This document shows, piece by piece, positions 52,012 through 61,500 of a stretch of 64,000 bases of DNA. The notes beneath the pieces were generated by a model. The model was not told the DNA's origin. It saw only the letters and a program-made list of their open reading frames with translations, and searched no databases. Numbering within the stretch: position 1 is the stretch's first letter; the number at the start of each line of letters is the position of its first letter. Source of the DNA: Symbiodinium natans (lineage: Eukaryota > Sar > Dinophyceae > Suessiales > Symbiodiniaceae). The translations under genes were made by a program, and so were the position numbers. The stretch covers positions 213,214-277,213 of the forward strand of contig CAJNDS010002495.1 in assembly GCA_905221605.1 (NCBI GenBank). Reading direction: 5' to 3'.

Positions 52012-53741
52012 GGGACCCAAAAGCTACAAGACCTTCAAACTTATCACAAACTTATCACAGGCGCTTGTCACGACGTGCTAAACCAGCTCACGCTCCCTAT
52101 TGGTGGGTGAACAGTCCGACACTTCGAGACTTCTGCGTCTCAATGATAGGAAGAGCCGACAGCCAAGGATCAAAAAACGCACGCAGTCCAGCCCCCTACC
52201 TACTCCCTCCCACCCCGAGGCGATCAGTCGCAGTCCAACAGATGATGGCTTCGTGGTAGGACCTTTCCAGCTGGCCACATGAGTCACATGAACCAAGTAT
52301 CTGAAGGAAGTGTTCCTTTCGCACTGATTTCGATTACTGTCGCAGCATCCAGTTCATCAGTCGGGCAAACTAACCTGTCTCACGAAGCTCACGTTCCCTA
52401 TTGGCGGGTGAAGACTCTGACACTTTGGGACTTCTGCGTCTTAATGATAGGAAGAGCCGACATCCAAGGATCAAAAAGCGCACACAGTCCAGCCCCCTAC
52501 CTACGCCCTCCCACCCCCTCCGAAACACCGAAAAACCCTGAACACGTGCACACAGTCCAGCCCCCTACCTACGCCCTCCCACCCCTCCGAAGCACCGAAA
52601 AGCCCTGAACACTGAGCGGCGTTCAGTCGCAGTCCAACAGATGATGGCTTCGTGGTATGACCTTACAGTCGCAGCATCCAGTTCATCAGTCGGGCAAACT
52701 AACCTGTCTCACGAGGCTCATGTTCCCTATTGGCGCGTGAACAATCCGACACTTCGGGACTTCTGCGTCTCAATGATAGGAACTCCCGCCCTCTCCGAAA
52801 CACCGAAAAACCCTGAACACGTGCACACAGTCCCTACGCCCTCCCACCCCCTCCCAAGCACCGAAAAGCCCTGAACACTGAGCGGCGTTCAGTCGCAGTC
52901 CAACAGATGATGGCTTCGTCGCATGACCTTACTGTCGCAGCATCCAGTTCATCATTCGGGCAAACTAACCTGTCTCACGAAGCTCACGTTCACTTTGGGA
53001 CTTCTGCGTCTTAATGATAGGAAGAGCCGACATCCAAGGATCAAAAAGCGCACACAGTCCAGCCCCCTACCTACGCCCTCCCACCCCCTCCGAAACACCG
53101 AAAAACCCTGAACACGTGCACACAGTCCAGCCCTCTGCCTACGCCCTCCCACCCCTCCGAAGCACCGAAAAGCCCTGAACACTGAGCGGCGTTCAGTCGC
53201 AGTCCAACAGATGATGGCTTCGTGGTATGACCTTACTGTCGCAGCATCACCGAAAAACCCTGAACACGTGCACACAGTCCAGCCCCCTGCCTACGCCCTC
53301 CCACCCCCTCCGAAGCACCGAAAAGCCCTGAACACTGAGCGGCGTTCAGTCGCAGTCCAACAGATGATGGCTTCGTCGCATGACCTTACTGTCGCAGCAT
53401 CCAGTTCATCATTCGGGCAAACTAACCTGTCTCACGAAGCTCACGTTCCCTATTGGCGGGTGATAGGAAGAACCGACATCCAGGGAACAAAAAGCGCACA
53501 CAGTCCAGCCTCCTACCTACGCCCTCCCGCCCTCTCCGAAACACCGAAAAACCCTGAACACGCGCACACAGTCCAGCCCCCTCCTGCCTCCGCCCTCCCA
53601 CCCACTCCGAAGCACCGAAAAGCCCTGAACACTGAGAGGCGTTCAGTCGCAGTCCAACACATGATGGCTTCGTGGTATGACCTTTCCAGCTGGCCACATG
53701 AGTCACATGAACCAAGTATCTGAAGGAAATGTTCCTTTCGC
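52012..53741. repeat. Complex tandem repeat (unit 2)
   Basis: Copy of 39,831-41,560; one substitution noted at 52,667 (A; T in copy 1). Confidence 0.8.
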
Positions 53742-54373
53742 ACTAACCTCGTTACTGTCGCAGCATCAAGAGCCGCAATCTCCGAAGATCACCAAAAATG
53801 AGCACGAAGACTGGGGCGGATTTCCGAAATGTCAAGAAAACATGGGAGAACAGCACAAGTGCGAACGCACGTCAGAGCCGAAAAACAAAATCTGAGAAAC
53901 ATAAACCCAACATCTGAGAAATTCAGCGCGCCGACAAGAGCAGCAGATTTGCACAACACTGCTGCAAGTCCGACTGCCGCTCGTGCGAGTGACTACGAGT
54001 TACCACTAGGTCAAGACCCAGCCGTAGAAGACCCCTTACAGCAGAATCCAAAAACCGAGCCAGGACGCAACGCTACGTAAGCTGTTTATACAGCGGAGCC
54101 CAAACCCGAGCCAAAATGCAATGACGTTTGCTGCATCTTGGGCCATCCTAAACGCGATACAGGCCGGCTACTTTTGTTGCATCCTGGGCCATCCTAACCC
54201 CGGGGGATACAGGCCGGCTGCTTTTGGTGCCCAAAACCTACCAAGACATAGCTGCAAGCACTTCTAGCTGTTCTTTGCTGCGCGTTTGCTCAAGCCTTGC
54301 AAGGGCAGGTCCAGCCAATTACGAATTTCGCATCGATGCTGACTAGGCTGGCGCTTGGTGGACTGGCGACGTG
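53742..54373. other. Region between complex repeat and Rep gene (unit 2)
   Basis: Copy of 41,561-42,192, including the 52-bp duplication. No gene. Confidence 0.5.
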
Positions 54374-55858
54374 CTAGACGAAGAAATCGCGCAAGCCAGC
54401 ATCGTCGTCCTCGGGAAACTCTGCAAGAGGCAGCGAGGGGATGTCAGGCTCGACAGGGGCGCTTGCGCTTGGGCCGCTGGGGGCAGCGTCGACCCTACGG
54501 AGATCTTCCACAACATGGAGCCAGCGATGCCGGCGGTCGACGGCAATGCGATGCGCATCGTCCTGGAAATACTCAACGGGGAAGAACTGGCCTGGTTTGT
54601 GGTTGGTCGTAAAAACTCTCACCACACCCTCCGGGAGAAATCCATCCTCATGACGCCCAGCGCAATCCCGCGGTTTCTCCAAATCAAACCATGCCTTCAC
54701 ATCGTCTATCTCAAGACGGGCCATGCTGATGTCATCCAGAACAACAGCCTGGTGCGGAAGCAACCGCACTTTCTTCAAGGCATCCATCTTGTTCAGGAAA
54801 TGCACTGCGCTGCACAACTCCACCAAGCATGCCATGACCATCTCCGTTTTGCCCAACCCTCCATCGCCTTGCACCACCAAGGCCTTTGTTTTGGTCTCGT
54901 GCTTCAACCATTCCTTCATACCGTCAGGGATGGAAAACGCTGAGACGGCATACCGAGATTGGGTAAACAAAGTTGAGCTTTGGGACGCAGGCTGCCACGC
55001 TGCAAGCACCTTGTGCAACTCCTTCTCTGCATTCGGAAGGCTGCCAACGTGATTCCAAACCAGGACGTTACCTTGCAGCTTTTCTGTTTTGGCAGCCTGC
55101 CACAACCGAGAGACCGTCTGAATGTTGCGTTCCACCACAAAATCCGTGAACTCAGAGAAGCTGAGACGTGTGCGACGTTTTTCAGCCGCAGGAGCTGGCG
55201 TTACCTTCCCTTTGTTCTTTTTCTGTGCGGCATCTTGCGGGCGAGCGACAGTCAAGGCCATGGCTTTCTCGCGAGTAAAAGAGCGTGGCCAAAAGAGAGC
55301 ATCTCCATCTAGATCTTGACCTGGTTTGCGTGGGCCTTCAGTCAAGAGGTAGCTGACATATGCAGCAAAACCACTGCGATTGAAGGTGAAAAACGCATGT
55401 ATCCCATGTTTTGTCGCCAAGTCCTTGCGGACACTGCAATGCACAAAATGTGCATTGCACAGGAATGCTAGGTGTTGGTGACGCTCACGCTTGTCGGACC
55501 CAGGTTCATAGCGTTTGTGAGGCTCTTCTACCACAATGATCTTTTGAATCGTGTGGCGTGAACCACGAGCCTGACACACGTCAAGAAACACCTGAAGGAA
55601 GGCCTTCTTGCTGAGGTCACTGGGCTTCAAGCACTTCTCCTGCTGGCGGCGGTCGCACGTTTCCATGTATGCTCGTGGACAAGGCCACGTCAGCATACCT
55701 GCATAGGCACGCTTCTTTGCAGGAGCCGGCTCATTCATGGAACTCTCCGTCTCCGAAGCCGAACATTGCACCAGCTTGCACTCTGGAACTTTATCGCGGT
55801 GGCTGCTTACGCTGCTGGAGGAGCTTGAGCTGGAGGAGCGGGAGGAGCTGGCGGGCAT
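54374..55858 (-). CDS. Rep-like HUH endonuclease plus SF3 helicase (unit 2)
   Basis: Translation identical to the unit 1 copy, with the same HQH, Tyr, Walker A, Walker B and FTTN motifs and the same missing Lys in motif III. That both copies are open agrees with a young duplication and says nothing by itself about selection. Confidence 0.7.
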   Translation of the reverse strand: MPASSSRSSSSSSSSSVSSHRDKVPECKLVQCSASETESSMNEPAPAKKRAYAGMLTWPCPRAYMETCDRRQQEKCLKPSDLSKKAFLQVFLDVCQARGSRHTIQKIIVVEEPHKRYEPGSDKRERHQHLAFLCNAHFVHCSVRKDLATKHGIHAFFTFNRSGFAAYVSYLLTEGPRKPGQDLDGDALFWPRSFTREKAMALTVARPQDAAQKKNKGKVTPAPAAEKRRTRLSFSEFTDFVVERNIQTVSRLWQAAKTEKLQGNVLVWNHVGSLPNAEKELHKVLAAWQPASQSSTLFTQSRYAVSAFSIPDGMKEWLKHETKTKALVVQGDGGLGKTEMVMACLVELCSAVHFLNKMDALKKVRLLPHQAVVLDDISMARLEIDDVKAWFDLEKPRDCAGRHEDGFLPEGVVRVFTTNHKPGQFFPVEYFQDDAHRIAVDRRHRWLHVVEDLRRVDAAPSGPSASAPVEPDIPSLPLAEFPEDDDAGLRDFFV

Positions 55859-55985
55859 GGCAGCAAAACGGGCAAAAGCCACACGGGACCTCGAGACTCG
55901 TCTCTTTGCGCAAGAACAAACAATCCGGGCACGTGTGCTTGGGACGCGGGCAAGCATGTGATGATGCGGCTGACAGGCAGTCCTT

Positions 55986-56228
55986 TCATGGGCATGGAGG
56001 ACAAGACAGAAAACATTCGTCAACCAAACGAAGCGTCTGCGGTTCACAGGTGTGCTTTGGCCAAGTCGCGCACGGTGCAAAGTTTTTGGGGGCTCCGAAA
56101 CATGACTTGCATCGAAGTCCGTGCATTTTCAGTACTCGAAATGGTGCTTCCGCCCAGATCCCACTCATGTTCCCCACCGGACAAGTGGGGTTGTTAGCTT
56201 TTAAGGACAAAGCGGCGGCGCACATCAT
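55986..56228 (-). CDS. Small Cys-rich frame upstream of Rep (unit 2)
   Basis: Identical copy of the 80-codon frame of unit 1; same doubts apply. Confidence 0.3.
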   Translation of the reverse strand: MMCAAALSLKANNPTCPVGNMSGIWAEAPFRVLKMHGLRCKSCFGAPKNFAPCATWPKHTCEPQTLRLVDECFLSCPPCP

Positions 56229-56285
56229 GCGACGCGATTCTCAGGACAGAAGGCAGGACAGCGTTGAGGCAGACAGCAGTACGAG

Positions 56286-56526
56286 ATGCAGGACGCTAAG
56301 CAGGCCAGGGAGGCTGAGGCGGGCAACTGTGCCGGATTGTGGCCACGTGCAATAAACAGGCCAGGAGGGCTCAGGCGGGGAATTGTGCCGGAATATGGCC
56401 AGACGCAGTAATTAAGCAGGCCAAGGAGGCTCGCAATAAGCAGGCCGGGAAGGCTCAGGGGGGCAACTGTACCGGGCACACGGGAAGGCTCAGGCAGGCA
56501 ACTGTACCGGAATGCGGCCACACGCA
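56286..56526. repeat. ~60-bp degenerate tandem repeat (unit 2)
   Basis: Copy of 44,105-44,345. Confidence 0.6.
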
Positions 56527-56567
56527 CCAAGCTGGCCACATTTTGTGTGCTGTCACTACTACCTCGC

Positions 56568-56821
56568 AGGCCTTGAAATCGTGCGCTGCGCAGGGAATTT
56601 CCAGGGTTACGATTTTGTTTTGTGCGTTTTACAGTAGGAACGGCGCCAAAAAACACAAAATCGTAACCCTGGACGTTGTCAAAAAAAAGAGTCTTTTTCG
56701 TTTTTTTTAGAGAACACCCAGGGTTACGATTTTGTGTTTTTGGCGCCGTTCCTACTGTAAAACGCACAAAACAAAATCGTAACCCTGGAATTTCCCTGCG
56801 CAGTGCACGATTTCGAGGCCT
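56568..56821. repeat. Foldback: 105-bp inverted repeat arms (unit 2)
   Basis: Copy of the unit 1 foldback: left arm 56,568-56,672, right arm 56,718-56,821, 45-bp loop. Confidence 0.9.
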
Positions 56822-57136
56822 TCAAGAGCCATTTTCGGTGACTTTTCCAAGGTAAAACGCGCAAAGCAAAATCGTAACCCTGGACATTCCCTGCGCAGCG
56901 CACGATTTTCAAGGACTTCAGGAACCATTTTCGTGGTTTTCCTGAGGGAAAACGCTCCAAGCAAGATCGTAAGCCTAGAAATTCACTGCACCGTGCACGA
57001 CTTCAAGGACTTTAGCAGCCATCTTCGTGATTTTCCGGAGGGACAATGCTCAAGGTGCAATCGTATCCCTGGAATGCGCTTTCAAGGACTTTAGGAGCTA
57101 GTTTTCCTTAGCGAAAACGCTCAACCATCCTGAACC
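56781..57136. repeat. ~93-bp degenerate tandem repeat (unit 2)
   Basis: Copy of 44,600-44,955. Confidence 0.75.
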
Positions 57137-58080
57137 CCAGGCCTTCTTCGCTCGCAGGCGCCCCAGAGGAGGCAGGTGTCCGATCACATCTGCCACAGCG
57201 TTTTTGATTCTAACTTGAGCCGAAGCCTGAAGCAAAAAAAAGCTTGAACTTCACCTGCTGCCCACGGATCTCGCCAAGAAATCCCAGATTGCCGGCATCA
57301 CAGACCTACAAAGGAATTGTTGTTAAACTTCGGTGGAATTGTGGAATGGTTTCGTCCGCAAGCGCAAAAACTGTCTTCTTCTTCTGCCGCCTTTCCCCCC
57401 CCCAAGCCTGCCCCCCCAGCCTGCCCCCCCAACCTGCCCCCCCCGTTGTCCCTCCTCCTTTGGCTCTTCGGGGTTTTGGGATCAGGTTGCGGTAAAAGAT
57501 CTGTCCAACTTTCCACGCCCCCATAACTCCCACAGCCCTCTTAAACGTCACAAAACTTCACAAACGCTTTCGTCGTCCTAGGGTCCTAGGCCCACGCTAA
57601 TCATGATTGCGGACTCGTCAGCTTCTTTAAGCATCTTCAAGCCTCACGTTGGGGCTGGTGCTTGTGATACAGCTGCAGTGTAAGATCTGAACGCGGCACA
57701 GGCTGCCAAAGACGATCACGCAGCTGCGCCTCACAAAGTTAAACAGTCGACGCTCCAGGCGTATGCTGTGCAGCGCTGCTGGCGCAGCCTCCAAAGCACC
57801 AGCTTCCAAAGTATCTGGCGCGGCTTCAAACCTGGTGTCGTAAATTGAGCACCACAACTGAACCTTAAAAGGCTTGCACCGGTGCACCGGTACACTGTAC
57901 ACTGCAGCACGGGCTGCAAAACGCCAGACATGCAGCTACGTCATGAAAGACGACGGTTGCAGCGATGCCCCGAGACACAGAAGCACGGGCTACAGAAGAC
58001 TCGACTAGCAGCTGCAACTGGAGCGACTTACCTGTACACAGCACGGGCTGCAAGAACAGAGAACACTGCAAACAACAGCG
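57137..58080. other. Unassigned DNA with C-rich tract (unit 2)
   Basis: Copy of 44,956-45,900. No gene supported. Confidence 0.4.
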
Positions 58081-58428
58081 GCTGCTACACATCACACAGT
58101 AGCACTTCCTACGCTCCAGGCGCTGGATTCGGACCAACACTTGCAGCGGCTTTCAATGCCAAGATTCTGCTCAGGTCTTCTTGCGACAGCTTCTTGGCAT
58201 GTGCGACTAACCTGGCGCAGAAGAAGCCCATATGTATAACCACAACCCCCAGACACTCCAAGTTTGTTCCGGCCTGGCCCGTTTCTGGCGCATCGATTTG
58301 AGCTCTTTGGCTGCGGCAGCTGCGTCACGCTTCAGAGCGCGTCGTGCCTCCCGCAACTCATTGATTCTGGTGTCCAAGTCCTGCATCGCATAAAAGGCCA
58401 GGAAGAAACTACCACCAACACGACCCAT
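58081..58428 (-). pseudogene. Coiled-coil gene fragment at unit end (unit 2)
   Basis: Same fragment as at 45,900-46,247. Here the DNA beyond the ATG is the right flank, and the frame stays open a little further (to 58,455) by chance. Confidence 0.4.
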
Positions 58429-58433
58429 GCTGT

Positions 58434-58573
58434 AAGTTGCTGAGTGTGAACGCACGTTCTCTCTTTTGCAAACTTCTTAAGGGTGGGAGCCTCTTTACTT
58501 TACTTGCACCTTTTGGCAAATTTGTCTTGCGCACTGTGCAGTACGGATAGCTTCGGCGTAAGGTATCTGCACG
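58434..58573 (+). promoter_or_regulatory. Leader immediately upstream of element D ORF
   Basis: 140 bases between the duplicated unit and the ATG. It opens with TTGCTGAG and a decayed dyad (GAACGCACGTTC at 58,448-58,459) like those at 33,900-34,087, so it appears to be the right-hand part of a leader split by the 12.2-kb units. No promoter motif recognised. Confidence 0.45.
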
Positions 58574-61500
58574 ATGTCGCAAGATCGAATTAGCAACATC
58601 GATGGAAGCGCATTTCAGTGTACTGAGTATGATGCTCTCTTTGCCAGAACACCATCAACACATTTGCTGGAGTATCTTAGAGATGGATGTATCGTGTCTA
58701 CACAAACTATGCAAGAATTGCGCCAAGTGCAGGGCTCAGAGCTCCAATCTATCTTACTCGTCAACCCTAGTAAGAATTTCCTTCATAATCTAAGGAAGGG
58801 TCTTACGCAACAGACGAGTATAACGATCGTGAGTAATTTGCACAGCTCACTTTCCATATCAGACATCCCATGTGTACTCTTCAGGAGTTATGATGAAGAC
58901 TTCCTTCGTCAAATCCACAGCTTGACGGTTATTAGTGCCATTGAAGTGCAGGGCAAACGGGAACTTGTATACTTGGTCACTTACATTCCCAGCAGCTACC
59001 CTGTCCATCACACTTGCTACTACATTGCCATAACGCCTTCCATGAAGCAAGAAGCCGCCAATACTGAAGTCATCTTCGCTGGCACTGTTGGAATATTTGA
59101 CGAGGAAGTTAAACACCTCAGTCGAGACTTTGGATTAGCTCACATTAGGAAGCCACAGCAGCCCATCGTTGCGTTAACTGATCAGGAGAATCGATGTGTT
59201 GTTTGCCTCAGAGCGCCTAAGATCAGCGTAAGTCAACTTCAAGCGCTTATGCTGAAGGTTGAAGAGATTTATGATAAGGTGCTCAAACAAACTGAAGGCA
59301 AATCACAAATTGAGCTCCAGGTCTGGTATCGCTTTGCGCCTCTTGAAGGGATGCCGGGCAATAGTGTCAACTTCGTTGACCTTCCGTATGCTATCAACTC
59401 TGCCCGAACTAAGGATGAAGCCTTTCAAGTGCATTGCATTCTCAATCAGCATAGGCTTATGAATGCGTTCCACACTGCTCCTGGAAAGTATCTGAGAATC
59501 TTTGCAGACCCCTATCAGCTGCAGAAGGCTATCCTGGGTCTTCGGCAAAAGCAGCTTACCATCCCTGACAGCCTTGCATTGCATGCCGCAAGATTTCACA
59601 TTTGCAATGTGAAGAACTCACAGGAAATCTTTGCTTGGAAGGTGACTCAACCTTTCAACTCTACAGAGGTCTCTCTACAGATCACCTTTCACAATTGCAC
59701 CGGAGACATGCAAGACATTATTCAGGATCTCGAGTACATCAAAATTCCGGTGCAATACAGAGGAGTCGTACATGTATTAGCTGGCACTGACGTTGTCATA
59801 CCTGCTGTCCATGTAACTGCTACTGTCGCCGCTGCCGATGCGCTCACCCAATGTCAATATTTCGACCTTCCTTGTGGAAGAACTGAAGTGCAATTGCTGC
59901 AAGAGGTTGTTGATGCCCCAAGATGGAGCAACAAACCCATTAATCACATTTCCGAGAACCCTAGAGAACATTTTTTGAATTGCCACTCTGGGAGCGATAA
60001 GATTGGGCAAGGAAGATTGATCCATGTCAGAGCAAGGGATGAGTATCACCCCTTGTCCAAGCAACGAATTGCTAGTACAATTTGGCACAAGGATGACCTT
60101 GAAACACACTTCCTGATCATCGACAGACAGGCGCCTTACGTTGTTATGACTGGTAAATGTGAGGATGTTCCCGAACTAGTGAAGCTGCAGAGTGTCCAGA
60201 CATTTCTCAGCCAAAATGAAGCCTTTCAAGGTTGGAGAGTGCCAGAAAACCTTCCTAAGGCTTCCCAAGAGGATGAAGACTTTACTGCCGAACTGGGATC
60301 TATCCAGTACCTGCTTGTCCGCATTACTGGTAAGACTGAACTAGAAATCCCGCTAGTTCTCAAGAACGGCCAACATCTCGCTTGTCATCCGGGATCTTCT
60401 GCGAGTAACAATGTTCTCGTCTCCCTACATCAGGGCGCGCTTCTATTCCTGCCACGATGTCACTCATGTGATATCATCAAGTTGATAGGGATTAATACTA
60501 GCGTCATCTATGCTTTTAACATCCGCACTGATGATAGACTTAAGGCTACTGCAGCCAATAAGCCGAACAAAGCCAGATGTGCCAATCATCAGGATGGGAA
60601 GTCAAGCAAGGTTGCCATGGAGCAATCGGATACTGCCCAGTGCCCGACTTTGCTCCATGGAAAGCCTCCTGCTGTTAAAGGTGATGATGCGGCTGCCAAC
60701 ATGTTACCGGAAAATCCTGCCTCAGCACAGTTGAGTCAAGAAGGTGGGACTGGCAAAAGAAATATTGAGAGTAGCAAGGAAAAAGTTGAGATTGCTAGAA
60801 GACGTAATACTGTCTTAAGGTTTCAGGCGGAAGTCCCGGCCAACGTTCAAGAAGAAGTGCAAAGGCGCATTGCTGGCCTTTATTGCCCTGTTGCTGCTGC
60901 CTATCGAGTCATCTCGTGTGCTCAATGGAACAAAGAGCAATGCCAGCATTACGCCCCCTTTCCTAAACAAGCAGCTCTTGTCCTTGCTGCGGTTGGATAT
61001 AATATACGTGAGGCCGCTCGAGCAAAGCTTGCACACATACTTGGCCTGACCTATCTTCAATTGGCAAGTGCTACACCGTTGGAGCTTCAGAGCTTTACTG
61101 AGGTGTATAGTAAGGCCATTTGGGCTATTCCGGCCAAGGAGCAATACACCATGCTTGTCCAGATCCATTGCAAGTGCTCCATGTGCCAACAGCCGCAGCC
61201 CATTCTTGCTCTACCGTTGCATTCGGAACAGGACTCCTCTGATCAGATCAGTATCCTCGCTGATCTAGGTCAACTTGCTGACCTTGCGATTGCGTGCATG
61301 CAGCAAAACTTGAGCCCTCGCAATGACATGTGCAAACTTGTCATTCAAAGACTTCCGTCTTTTTTCTGCCTTCTCACACAGAAGACTCAGAAAAGCTCTT
61401 TTGCGCAAGTCTGCAAAAGCGAGGCGGATATTCAAAGCTTTCTTGGCAGTACGGTATCAGTCATGCAACAGGCATATATTGTCGTTGCACTCGTTCTGCA

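Larger units (their letters stand above)
46249..58429. repeat. 12.18-kb tandem unit, copy 2
   Basis: Near-identical second copy of 34,088-46,248. It is 20 bases longer, because its satellite array has two more of the long monomers. The last bases (CGACCCATG) are followed by CTGT and unique DNA. Confidence 0.9.
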
